The notes: a model not told the origin generated them from the letters alone. A DNA stretch of 16,660 bases from an uncultured Muribaculaceae bacterium (GCA_910576935.1 CAJTKG010000047.1:1-16660); one strand, 5' to 3'; shown: positions 1-6,692, counted from the first letter of the stretch. A program made the numbers and translations.

Positions 1-4
1 CGGG

Positions 5-46
5 TTTATCACTAAAATTGCACTCGCGTGCAATTTTAGTGATAAA
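5..46. repeat. Long perfect inverted repeat (19-bp arms, 4-base loop)
   Basis: The arm TTTATCACTAAAATTGCAC at 5-23 is matched exactly by its reverse complement at 28-46, with TCGC between them. The stem is long and AT-rich with a GC cap. No clean T-run follows on either strand, so it could be a transcription end signal for a gene to the left of the window, a protein-binding palindrome or a small mobile-element remnant. The sequence alone does not decide. Confidence 0.8.
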
Positions 47-143
47 TGCACAAAGCATAATGCACAATTCACAATTTTTGGTGTAAAAATTGGTCTAATT
101 AGGCAGATTAGTCAACTTATAGTCAAAACATTAGTGGTTGATA

Positions 144-195
144 CAAGGGTTAAAAACCCTTGCTCTATACGACGGCCAGAGGCCGCCGCTCCGTA
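144..195 (-). repeat. Two head-to-tail REP-like palindromes with AGAG/GGAG tag
   Basis: The first stem is CAAGGGTT at 144-151 with AACCCTTG at 155-162, followed on the plus strand by CTCTATA. The second stem is CGACGGCC at 170-177 with GGCCGCCG at 181-188 (one mismatch), followed by CTCCGTA. Read on the minus strand, each is a tag (AGAG or GGAG) directly abutting a hairpin. The two units join with no spacer. The stems are unrelated to each other while the tag is shared, and the same pattern recurs at 304-330, 417-440 and near 16460. Confidence 0.65.
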
Positions 196-249
196 TCGCC
201 TGCACAATTCTTTTGTGTTTACGGAGCGAATGGGTGTGGAGCTACGGCG

Positions 250-277
250 TATGGAGCTACGACTCCCGGTCGTAGCT
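250..277 (+). repeat. REP-like palindrome with GGAG tag
   Basis: TATGGAG at 250-256 is followed at once by the stem CTACGAC (257-263), loop TCCCG and GTCGTAG (269-275). The dyad extends two bases outward into the tag. The orientation is opposite to the neighbouring elements. A partial copy (GGAGCTACG) lies 15 bases upstream at 238-246. Confidence 0.6.
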
Positions 278-303
278 AAGCTAGTGAGGATTAGGCGGTT
301 GAC

Positions 304-330
304 CGACGGCCGGGAGGCCGTCGCTCCATA
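304..330 (-). repeat. REP-like palindrome with GGAG tag (CGACGGCC stem)
   Basis: CGACGGCC at 304-311 pairs perfectly with GGCCGTCG at 316-323 around the loop GGGA. It is followed by CTCCATA, which is TATGGAG before the hairpin on the minus strand. It carries the same stem as the element at 170-188. Confidence 0.65.
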
Positions 331-356
331 GCAGCTGATTCTTGTCGATGTTTTTA

Positions 357-386
357 GTCTAATTGGACTAATTGGTCAAATTAGAC
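357..386. repeat. Degenerate 9-base tandem repeats forming an inverted repeat
   Basis: TAATTGGAC (360-368), TAATTGGTC (369-377) and AAATTAGAC (378-386) are consecutive 9-base units. The outer edges GTCTAATT (357-364) and AATTAGAC (379-386) are inverted copies of each other. Similar words (TCTAATTAG, GATTAGTC) occur near 94-113. Confidence 0.55.
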
Positions 387-416
387 AGCGGGGGATCAAT
401 GTGTTAGGTGTCGATG

Positions 417-440
417 CAAGGGTTAAAACCCTTGCTCCAT
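417..440 (-). repeat. REP-like palindrome with GGAG tag (CAAGGGTT stem)
   Basis: CAAGGGTT at 417-424 pairs with AACCCTTG at 427-434 around a two-base loop, followed by CTCCAT at 435-440. It has the same stem as the element at 144-162 and nearly the same as the one at 16504-16521. Confidence 0.65.
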
Positions 441-494
441 GCGCCGTGGGTTCATGACGACGCTCGGGAGAGTGCCACTCCCGGCGCCGCGGGA

Positions 495-1895
495 TCAATA
501 GGCGTTTTTTTCGCCCTGAATGGCATTGATAACGGTGCGGGCTATGATCTTTAGGTCAAGCAGAAGGGTCCAGTTTTCTATATACCAGACGTCATATTCG
601 ACGCGTTTTTCCATCTTCCACAGTTCGTCTGTCGGTCCGCGATAGCCATTGACCTGGGCCCAGCCGGTGATACCGGGGCGCACGGTGTGACGAGCCATAT
701 ACTGCTCGATGAGTTTTGAATAGTCGCGGGTATGTTTCAACATATGAGGGCGTGGACCGACGATCGACATGTCGCCTCTGAAAACATTGATGAGCTGCGG
801 CAGTTCGTCGATGCTGGTGCGGCGCAGAAAGTCGCCAAAACGGGTCTTACGCGGGTCGTTCTCGGTCGCCTGCACACTGTCAGCCGAACTGTTTACGTGC
901 ATAGTTCTGAATTTCAAGCATTCAAACGATTCGCCGCGATATCCCGTGCGTTTCTGTCTGAAATAGACCGGCCCGGGCGAAGTGAGTTTGATGGCTATAG
1001 CGACGGGGATATAGACAAGCGGATAAAAACAGAGTACGACCGACGAAAAGGTAATATCAAATGCTCGTTTAAGCGCGCTGTTGAGACGACTTTTCAATGG
1101 GTTTCGACGGTTTGCAAGAACAGGCATCTGGCCTATTGTGCGCAACTCGAAACTTCGTCCGAAGAAATGGGGTACGCGGGGCACGAAGAAAAATTCGCAC
1201 ATCGCGCTGTCAGCTATTTTCATCACCCGGGCAAGACTGTTGCTGTCGGGGGCAATAAGAGTATAATATATCTGTTTTATGCGGCCGTCCCTGACATATT
1301 TTTCGAGGTCGTCAAGCGTACCGAGATACTTTCCCTTGCTTCGGAAATCAGGTTCACAATTATCATCGAAGAAGCCTTCGATATGATATCCGTAGCCGGG
1401 GTCGACTTCGAGTTCGGACATCAGGCGCAACGATGTGGCATTTGTACCTACAATAACGACACGCGTGAAGTTATACCCGTGGCGGCGGCGATGTTTTACA
1501 AACCACCGCGAGACAAGCCACCACGAGGGCAGACACACCGTCATGAGTGCATAAAATATCAGATAACCATTTAAGGTTATGCCTCTCAGACCGAGAAAAG
1601 CTATTAGCGACAGAAAGAACAGCGCGTGAAAGCCGACGGTTATGAGACTGTCTCGGACGACCCGATCCATCACGATGGCGCGCCAGCGATGAGGGTCGCC
1701 GGCCGACCAGATTATCACAGGGAGATAGCTCACGCTGACAAGCAGCCAAAGCTGTCTGATGTCGCCGGAATTTTTAATCTCGGGACATATAAGTATCGTT
1801 ATCCAGAAAAGCAGATTGACCAACACCAGGTCTGTAAAATTGAAACATGCCTGGAGGTATCGGTCATAACCTTGTCTGCGGATAGAATCTGTCAT
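495..1895 (-). CDS. Undecaprenyl-phosphate sugar-phosphate transferase (WcaJ-type polyprenyl glycosyltransferase)
   Basis: This 466-residue protein is an inner-membrane enzyme that moves a sugar-1-phosphate from a UDP-sugar to undecaprenyl phosphate, the first step of capsule, exopolysaccharide or O-antigen building. Four membrane segments lie at about 17-38, 48-64, 84-103 and 108-130. A Rossmann-like domain follows, with VVIVGTN at 146-152. The catalytic phosphoglycosyl transferase domain starts at KRAFDI (276-281) with its re-entrant hydrophobic helix at about 283-303. Family motifs are all present: SPGPV (306-310), KFRTM (328-332), SIDELPQL with the catalytic Asp-Glu pair at 363-364, VGPRP (379-383) and RPGITGWAQVNGYRG (406-420). 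Length and domain order match the WcaJ/undecaprenyl-phosphate glucose phosphotransferase family. No glycosyltransferase cluster is beside it here, so the sugar and product are unknown. It lies 94 bases downstream of the DUF349 gene on the same strand. Confidence 0.93.
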   Translation of the reverse strand: MTDSIRRQGYDRYLQACFNFTDLVLVNLLFWITILICPEIKNSGDIRQLWLLVSVSYLPVIIWSAGDPHRWRAIVMDRVVRDSLITVGFHALFFLSLIAFLGLRGITLNGYLIFYALMTVCLPSWWLVSRWFVKHRRRHGYNFTRVVIVGTNATSLRLMSELEVDPGYGYHIEGFFDDNCEPDFRSKGKYLGTLDDLEKYVRDGRIKQIYYTLIAPDSNSLARVMKIADSAMCEFFFVPRVPHFFGRSFELRTIGQMPVLANRRNPLKSRLNSALKRAFDITFSSVVLCFYPLVYIPVAIAIKLTSPGPVYFRQKRTGYRGESFECLKFRTMHVNSSADSVQATENDPRKTRFGDFLRRTSIDELPQLINVFRGDMSIVGPRPHMLKHTRDYSKLIEQYMARHTVRPGITGWAQVNGYRGPTDELWKMEKRVEYDVWYIENWTLLLDLKIIARTVINAIQGEKNAY

Positions 1896-1920
1896 TGACG
1901 GGAAGTAGATAGTGGGTTAT

Positions 1921-1947
1921 CGTCCGGGTGTCGACTACACCCGGACG
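1921..1947. repeat. Perfect 11-bp hairpin between the DUF349 gene and the sugar transferase
   Basis: CGTCCGGGTGT (1921-1931) pairs with ACACCCGGACG (1937-1947) around a five-base loop. On the minus strand it lies about 40 bases past the DUF349 stop and 25 bases before the sugar transferase start. No T-run follows on the minus strand, so it may be an RNA stability or processing hairpin, a weak terminator or a binding site. Confidence 0.5.
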
Positions 1948-1961
1948 CATATGTTGATCAT

Positions 1962-1988
1962 GAGTCTGAAAGCTGTAAAAGCAGACTC
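1962..1988 (-). other. 3' hairpin immediately after the DUF349 stop codon
   Basis: GAGTCTG (1962-1968) and CAGACTC (1982-1988) form a 7-bp stem with a 13-base loop directly after the TGA stop of the DUF349 gene. Together with the hairpin at 1921-1947 it may protect or end the DUF349 transcript. There is no T-tract, so termination is not proved. Confidence 0.4.
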
Positions 1989-1989
1989 T

Positions 1990-3894
1990 TCAAAGTTTGC
2001 TGTCGATCAGCTTCACCTTATCCTCAAGATCCTTGATATCTTCTTTGAGACGGTCGGCGCGACGTTCGAATTCCTTTAGCATAGAGTCTCCGGATTTCGA
2101 TTTAGAACTGAGGAAGCCGAGGTTATTCTCGTAAGTACGCAATTCGTTGCGCTTTACCTCGAGGGCGCGTGTCAGACGCTCGCGTTCGCGGTAAAGTTTG
2201 TTTTCGTCGCCTTCGATTTCGGCCACCGCATTTTTAAATCGTTCCTTACGGGCCTGCACGCCGTTAAGGTCGAGGTCGCTGCGAAGCTTTTCCAAGCGAG
2301 TGCGATATTCGTCATAGACCTTGTCTTTTTCTTTATAGGGCACATGTCCTATCTGCTGCCATTGACGATGTATATCCCGCAACATCTCGACAGCCTCTTC
2401 TTTAGGGGTGTCTACTGTTATAAGGTCAAGCCCGGCGATAAGGTCACGTTTGGCCTTGAGGTTGGCGGCTTCAACGCTTCTGACACTGTTGCCGGCCTGT
2501 TTTTTCTGCTCGAAGAAATGGTCGCACGCAGCGAGGAAACGTTTCCAGACATTGTCGCTATATTTCTTTGCGACAGCTCCGACAGTCTTCCATTCTTTCT
2601 GAAGCGCCACAAGCTCTTCAGTGGCACGACGCCAGTCTGTGCTGTCCTGAAGAGCCTCAGCACGCTCGCATAGTGATACTTTCTTCGCAAGGTTATCGGC
2701 GAGACGGTCGCGTGTAGCCTTGAAATATTCGGCTTTGGCAGTGAAGAACCGATCACATGCAGCTCTGAAGCGAGCGAAAAGCTGATTGTTGAGTTTACGC
2801 GAGGCGAAGCCGTAGTTTTTCCACTCAGTCTGAGCCTCCATGATTGTCTTTGTCATCTCGTCCCATGCAGCAAAACTGTTTAGAGTCGAGAAGTCAAGGG
2901 CTTCGACACGCTCGCAAATAGCAGTCTTTCCGGCTTCGTTCTCAGCCTCACGGGCTTTACGGGCTTCAAAATATGTCTGATAGCGTTTGTTTATCTCGGT
3001 TGAGGCGTTTTTGAAGGCATCCCAGATCTCTTCGCGCAGTTCCTTTGCCACCGGGCCTATGCGACGCCATTTGTTATGGAGTTCCTGAAGGCGGCGGTAT
3101 GCAACTATTACATCCTCCTCGACTACGAGCTTGCGAGCTTCATCGAGAAGCAGCTGCTTGCTGTCGAGGTTCTTTTTGAAGTCATAATCACGCAACTCCT
3201 TGTTTATCTTAAGATTGTCAGAGTAGCGTTCGCGAGCATCCTGAAAACGTTTCCACACAGCGGTCTCGTCGACGGCCGGCACATCGCCTACCTGGTTGAA
3301 TTCATCCTGAAGCTCACGATAGCGTGGAAAGGTGCGGTTGACGTTGTCAGTATCCTCAGCCAAGGCGATTATCTCGGCAATGATGGCGTTTTTGCGTTCG
3401 AGATTAGCCTGACGTTCGACTTCTTGCTCGGCCGCCCGTGCGGCTTTGCGTTCGCGCATGGCGTTGAGGCGATTTTTAAGTTCCGCTTCTTCCTGGGTCT
3501 CGGTTTCATTGAACGTAGCGAGGTCGTTGCCGTGCTCGACCCACAAGGCACGCTGACTGTCTATATAAGCTTTATGGAGCAGATTAAGCTGCTGCCTGAG
3601 TCTTCTGATCTCGTCGCTCGGAACATCGGCCGGATCCTTGGCTTCAAGCTCGGCAAGCACGGCGCCGAGTGTTTCATAGCTAAGGGGTTCTGACACTTTT
3701 TCATCGTTTTCTTCCTGATCGAGAGCTTCTGTCATTTCATCTTCGGCAGCTTTCTCGGGATCGACAGCGTCATCACCGACGGTTTCAATGGTTTCAGATT
3801 CAGAGACAAGATTTACGGCTTCAGTATTGCGGGCCGTTTCGAGAGTTTGGTCTTCAGCCGGGAGGTTTGCCGAAGACTTTTCAGGCATTTCCAT
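1990..3894 (-). CDS. DUF349 repeat protein with five repeats
   Basis: I recognise the DUF349 family; the biochemical role is not established. From the ATG at 3894 the protein has 634 residues. The first 80 or so are very acidic and low in complexity. The rest is charged, helical and rich in coiled coil. A motif of the form LQxEWxxIGxV followed by WxxFxxAxxxF occurs five times, at about 195-224, 269-301, 354-384, 431-461 and 508-537. The C-terminus (about 548-634) is a long coiled coil. There is no signal peptide or membrane segment, so it is cytoplasmic. An in-frame GTG at 3936 would add 14 residues. I prefer the ATG because it follows a promoter match at a normal leader distance and the extra residues look non-native; a second ATG at 3888 is also possible. 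It is transcribed towards the sugar transferase, possibly with it. Confidence 0.85.
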   Translation of the reverse strand: MEMPEKSSANLPAEDQTLETARNTEAVNLVSESETIETVGDDAVDPEKAAEDEMTEALDQEENDEKVSEPLSYETLGAVLAELEAKDPADVPSDEIRRLRQQLNLLHKAYIDSQRALWVEHGNDLATFNETETQEEAELKNRLNAMRERKAARAAEQEVERQANLERKNAIIAEIIALAEDTDNVNRTFPRYRELQDEFNQVGDVPAVDETAVWKRFQDARERYSDNLKINKELRDYDFKKNLDSKQLLLDEARKLVVEEDVIVAYRRLQELHNKWRRIGPVAKELREEIWDAFKNASTEINKRYQTYFEARKAREAENEAGKTAICERVEALDFSTLNSFAAWDEMTKTIMEAQTEWKNYGFASRKLNNQLFARFRAACDRFFTAKAEYFKATRDRLADNLAKKVSLCERAEALQDSTDWRRATEELVALQKEWKTVGAVAKKYSDNVWKRFLAACDHFFEQKKQAGNSVRSVEAANLKAKRDLIAGLDLITVDTPKEEAVEMLRDIHRQWQQIGHVPYKEKDKVYDEYRTRLEKLRSDLDLNGVQARKERFKNAVAEIEGDENKLYRERERLTRALEVKRNELRTYENNLGFLSSKSKSGDSMLKEFERRADRLKEDIKDLEDKVKLIDSKL

Positions 3895-3953
3895 AATTAC
3901 AAGGTTATTAGTTTTATATAAAAGACAATCTGACACAAATCGGATTGTACCGC

Positions 3954-3988
3954 CAAATTTAACAAAAAACTTTCAACCAACAGCCAAA
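3954..3988 (-). promoter_or_regulatory. Probable promoter of the DUF349 gene
   Basis: On the minus strand TAAATTTG (3961-3954) matches the Bacteroidetes -7 consensus TAnnTTTG exactly. A TTTG at 3988-3985 lies 23 bases upstream, at the long end of the usual spacing; TTG at 3980-3978 (16 bases) is an alternative. The implied leader is about 50 bases to the ATG at 3894. Confidence 0.45.
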
Positions 3989-4058
3989 TTGTCTGATAAA
4001 ATTCCTCATCGTCGCTGCGGGACGGCCGAAAAAGACTATACGGCAGGAGTTTTTTTAT

Positions 4059-4066
4059 TAAATTTG
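4059..4066 (+). promoter_or_regulatory. Probable -7 element of the alcohol dehydrogenase gene
   Basis: TAAATTTG matches the Bacteroidetes -7 consensus exactly, but no clear TTTG is found at -33. A start just after it gives a leader of about 70 bases that would contain the overlapping palindromes at 4091-4109. Confidence 0.35.
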
Positions 4067-4090
4067 CGAAAATTTAACTCTGTGCGAACA

Positions 4091-4109
4091 AGACCGACGG
4101 TCTGTCGGT
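4091..4109. promoter_or_regulatory. Overlapping palindromes in the dehydrogenase leader
   Basis: AGACCG-A-CGGTCT (4091-4103) and ACCGAC-N5-GTCGGT (4093-4098 and 4104-4109) are two perfect dyads sharing bases, 34 bases before the ATG. They could be two alternative RNA hairpins, an operator or chance. No regulator gene is adjacent. Confidence 0.4.
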
Positions 4110-4142
4110 TAATATGTTACTAAAGTATAACAATAGAATACA

Positions 4143-5342
4143 ATGGAAAATTTCACCTACTATTCTCCAACCTTATATGAGTTCGGCCGCGGCGCCGAAG
4201 AGAAAGTCGGGATGCTTACATTTCTGACCGGTGCCAAACGGGTGATGCTCGTCTTCGGCAAGCGTTATGTCAAGACAAACGGACTCCTCGGACGCATCGA
4301 GAATTCGCTCCAGACCATAGGCATCGAGTATGTCGAGCTTGGCGGTGTGGAGCCTAACCCGACCGACACGCTTGTATATGAAGGTATACGTCTGGCACGC
4401 GACAAGGTCATCGACGGACTTATCGCCGTCGGTGGCGGCTCTGTCATCGACACCGCCAAAGCGATTGCCGCCGGAGCATGCTACGACGGTGATTTCTGGG
4501 ATTTTTTCATCGGCAAGCAAACCGTCACAAACGCTCTGCCCGTCGGCGTGGTGCTCACCATACCCGGTGCGGGCAGTGAAGGTTCGGGCAACGCCGTGAT
4601 CACCAAAAGCGACACACTCCAGAAGCTCAGCCTACGCACAGACAGCATACTCAAACCGCGCTTCGCCATAATCAATCCCGATCTGACCTATACCTTGACG
4701 GCCTATCAGACCGCCTGCGGCATCGTCGATATGATGTCACACATCATGGAGCGCTATTTTTCGCCTACAAGCAATGTCGGAGTCTCAGACCGTCTCGCCG
4801 AAGGCCTTCTTCTGGCGCTCGTCGACGAAGCGCCCAAAGCGCTTGTCGACCCGACCGACTATCAGGCCCGCGCCAACATATGCTGGGCCGGCACACTCGC
4901 CCACAACGGACTCATCGGCTGCGGACGCCGCGAAGACTGGGTGTCACACTATATGGAGCATGAGATCAGCGCTCTCTACGGCGTCACCCACGGTGCGGGA
5001 CTTGCCGTGGTCATTCCGGCGTGGATGGCCTTTATGGCCCACCACAAGCCATCGAAAGTCGCACGCTTCGGACGCCGCGTCTTCGGTGTCAAAGCCAATG
5101 ACGACCGCACCGCCGCCATCGACGCTGTCGCATCTCTGAGAGCTTTCTTCAGCGCCGTGCTACGCATGCCACTGACATTCAAAGGCCTCGGCATTGAGAA
5201 CCCAGACATCGACCTTCTTGTCGAAAACCTCCACAAAAACAAAGGTGAGACGATAGGCGGTTATTATAAACTGACATCAAAAGAAACCCGCCAGATCTAC
5301 ACGCTCATGCTCGACGAAACCGGCGAGAGCATACAAGCTTAA
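4143..5342 (+). CDS. Iron-containing alcohol dehydrogenase (YqhD/butanol dehydrogenase type)
   Basis: This 399-residue cytoplasmic enzyme belongs to the metal-dependent group III alcohol dehydrogenases, which interconvert aldehydes and alcohols with NAD(P)H. The nucleotide-binding domain is N-terminal, with the glycine motif GGGSVIDTAKA at 97-107. The metal site is complete: Asp196 and His200 in CGIVDMMSH, His269 in DWVSHYMEH and His283 in GVTHGAGL. The spacing (4, then 14 between the last two histidines) is that of the YqhD/butanol dehydrogenase branch. Length is typical. It probably removes toxic aldehydes or disposes of reducing equivalents during fermentation; substrate and cofactor cannot be read from the sequence. 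It stands alone on its strand, divergent from the DUF349 gene, and its TAA overlaps the stop of the convergent YciO-like gene. Confidence 0.93.
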   Translation: MENFTYYSPTLYEFGRGAEEKVGMLTFLTGAKRVMLVFGKRYVKTNGLLGRIENSLQTIGIEYVELGGVEPNPTDTLVYEGIRLARDKVIDGLIAVGGGSVIDTAKAIAAGACYDGDFWDFFIGKQTVTNALPVGVVLTIPGAGSEGSGNAVITKSDTLQKLSLRTDSILKPRFAIINPDLTYTLTAYQTACGIVDMMSHIMERYFSPTSNVGVSDRLAEGLLLALVDEAPKALVDPTDYQARANICWAGTLAHNGLIGCGRREDWVSHYMEHEISALYGVTHGAGLAVVIPAWMAFMAHHKPSKVARFGRRVFGVKANDDRTAAIDAVASLRAFFSAVLRMPLTFKGLGIENPDIDLLVENLHKNKGETIGGYYKLTSKETRQIYTLMLDETGESIQA

Positions 5343-5950
5343 TCTTCAAACACGCCCTTTCCCTCTCTTATGATCTCGGGCGAGGCAGAGTCGAGCAGGC
5401 TGACCACGGTCGACGCTTCGGCAATGCTCTCGCCTCCGTCTATTATCAGGTCGGCCATGTTATCATAAGCCACAGCTATAGCCTCGGGGTCGACATTATT
5501 ATATATATCGCTGTCGACAGTAACCGACGTCGACAGCAGCGGGCCGCCGACAGCCTCGGTCAGCGCCTGTGTGATCGGGTTGTCGGGTATGCGTATACCT
5601 ACCGTCTTACGGCCCTTGAAGACTTTGGGCAAGGCCGATGATGCCGGCAGAACAAATGTGAACGGTCCCGGAAGATACCTCTTTAAACAAGCAAACGCAC
5701 GATTGTCGATGCGGGCATATTCCGCCGCCTGTGATAATGATGAGCAAACTACTGAAAGCTGCTGCCTGTCGGGGTTGATGCCCTTGAGACGGCAGAGTTT
5801 TTCGACCGCCTTGTTGTTGAGGGCATCACAACCCAACGCATAAAGCGTGTCGGTGGGATATATAACTATACCACCCGCGCGGATAGCTTCAACGACTTCG
5901 TCGATAAACCGGCTGTTGATCGAACCTGGATATATTTTAAGCATTTTCAT
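5339..5950 (-). CDS. Sua5/YciO/YrdC-family protein, YciO-like (annotated as L-threonylcarbamoyladenylate synthase)
   Basis: The 203-residue protein is one YrdC domain without the C-terminal Sua5 domain. The family makes threonylcarbamoyl-AMP for the t6A modification of tRNAs that read ANN codons. Visible motifs are YPTDTLYALGCD (31-42), KRYLPGPFTFVL (90-101), RKTVGIRIPDNPI (114-126) and STSVTV (140-145). The stretch after Lys56 and the KTVGIRIPDNP block look more like E. coli YciO than TsaC, so the true role may differ from t6A synthesis. The start overlaps the end of the upstream B3/B4 gene by 14 bases, which implies one transcript and coupled translation. A second in-frame ATG two codons later (5944) is possible. 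Its TAA shares bases with the stop of the convergent dehydrogenase. Confidence 0.88.
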   Translation of the reverse strand: MKMLKIYPGSINSRFIDEVVEAIRAGGIVIYPTDTLYALGCDALNNKAVEKLCRLKGINPDRQQLSVVCSSLSQAAEYARIDNRAFACLKRYLPGPFTFVLPASSALPKVFKGRKTVGIRIPDNPITQALTEAVGGPLLSTSVTVDSDIYNNVDPEAIAVAYDNMADLIIDGGESIAEASTVVSLLDSASPEIIREGKGVFED

Positions 5951-6620
5951 GACGACGGACTATTACGGTTTCAAAACTTATGTTGGTTGCGGCGGCATAG
6001 TCTTCGAGCAGACGGCGCGTCAGGGCCATGATTTCATCATCAGGCATCTCTTGACGATATATGTTTATTGTCATTACAAGATGTCGGGTGTCATCAGAGA
6101 GCTTCGTGCGGTCGTTGTCACTCGTAGGAGTCCCTACCCCGCCGATATCATCTCTGAACACAGGCAGACAAGCGATGTTCAACTGCCCGCGTCCTATGGC
6201 CTCATAAGGTTCGCCCTCGCGCCCGACGCCGAGGGTCAGGTTGTCGCCCGCGATCTTGTCGCCGTCGAAGCCGCCGATTGAATGCCCGCAGCATACCGAC
6301 AGCAAATTAATGAGATCAACCAGAGCCGTCGAGCGATAGAGCCCGAGCCCCTTGACCATTCGGCGACACATAGCCTCGGTTGAAGGTCTGTAGCGATTGG
6401 GTTCTTTGCCGAGCCGTTTGTATGCCTCACGTGTGCCGGCTATGCCGGGACGCTTGTTGATGTCGGCCATCTCGTGCAAATCCTTGAAACTCGAAGCAAA
6501 CGACTCGATCTCGCTCCATAGACGGTCGTCGGTCGGCCGGTTTGTCACATCGGCGGTGACAAGTATCACCTTATAGTCGGGAGCCGCCAATGCTATTTCA
6601 TCTTCTATATTTACTTTCAT
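5937..6620 (-). CDS. Free-standing B3/B4-domain protein (PheRS beta-like tRNA/aminoacyl-binding domain)
   Basis: About 227 residues from the ATG at 6620. The protein resembles the B3/B4 domain of the beta subunit of phenylalanyl-tRNA synthetase, where that module binds tRNA and hydrolyses mischarged Tyr-tRNA. Typical stretches are RPGIAGTREAYKRLGKEPNRYRPSTEA in the first half and LVDLINLLSV and GFDGDKIAGD in the middle. The C-terminal third contains FRDDIGGVGTPTSDNDRTKL, which fits the family's Asp/Gly-rich pocket. No signal peptide or membrane segment is seen, so it is cytoplasmic. A GTG at 6647 would add nine residues, but it falls upstream of a perfect -7 match on this strand (6643-6636), so I chose the ATG. 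It is co-directional and overlapping with the YciO-like gene. Trans-editing of mischarged tRNA is a reasonable guess, not shown. Confidence 0.82.
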   Translation of the reverse strand: MKVNIEDEIALAAPDYKVILVTADVTNRPTDDRLWSEIESFASSFKDLHEMADINKRPGIAGTREAYKRLGKEPNRYRPSTEAMCRRMVKGLGLYRSTALVDLINLLSVCCGHSIGGFDGDKIAGDNLTLGVGREGEPYEAIGRGQLNIACLPVFRDDIGGVGTPTSDNDRTKLSDDTRHLVMTINIYRQEMPDDEIMALTRRLLEDYAAATNISFETVIVRRHENA

Positions 6621-6635
6621 AGCTTGCTTTTTCTG

Positions 6636-6643
6636 CAAATATA
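6636..6643 (-). promoter_or_regulatory. Probable -7 element of the B3/B4-YciO operon
   Basis: TATATTTG on the minus strand fits TAnnTTTG exactly and ends 15 bases before the chosen ATG. No TTTG is found at the expected -33 distance. The implied leader is very short, which supports the ATG at 6620 over the GTG at 6647. Confidence 0.35.
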
Positions 6644-6692
6644 GCACATTCTCTTTGTCCGTTGACAGCTTTGAAAAAAATTTCGGCCCTCA

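Larger units (their letters stand above)
1..494. other. Non-coding region rich in short palindromes
   Basis: I see no credible gene in these 494 bases. An open frame at 134-331 runs through the palindromes and has no recognisable protein features. Bases 1-130 are AT-rich and start with a long perfect hairpin. From about 140 to 440 there is a run of short hairpins with a shared flanking tag (listed separately), and at 357-386 a block of degenerate 9-base repeats. A last small hairpin at 465-483 (arms CGGGAG and CTCCCG) lies just past the stop of the sugar transferase. It has no T-run on either side, so it is not a convincing intrinsic terminator. Confidence 0.7.

Noticed and set aside
134..331. 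65-residue open frame in the left non-coding region
   Set aside because: It runs through palindromic repeats, has no recognisable motif and no good ribosome site; its length is expected by chance in GC-rich repeats.
144..440. CRISPR array
   Set aside because: The repeats are palindromic, of several kinds, irregularly spaced and in both orientations, with no constant repeat and spacer length.
465..483. Intrinsic terminator after the sugar transferase
   Set aside because: There is a 6-bp stem but no T-run on the minus strand; it is too weak to call.
732..1574. Long plus-strand open frame opposite the sugar transferase
   Set aside because: It is the antisense of a gene with full family motifs. 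Its translation has no recognisable domain and is a by-product of codon bias.
3076..3693. 205-residue plus-strand frame opposite the DUF349 gene, with hydrophobic stretches
   Set aside because: It mirrors the charged, helical coding frame on the minus strand; the apparent membrane segments arise from complementing Glu/Lys-rich codons.
6647..6647. GTG start of the B3/B4 gene
   Set aside because: It would lie upstream of the -7 promoter match at 6643-6636; the ATG at 6620 is preferred.
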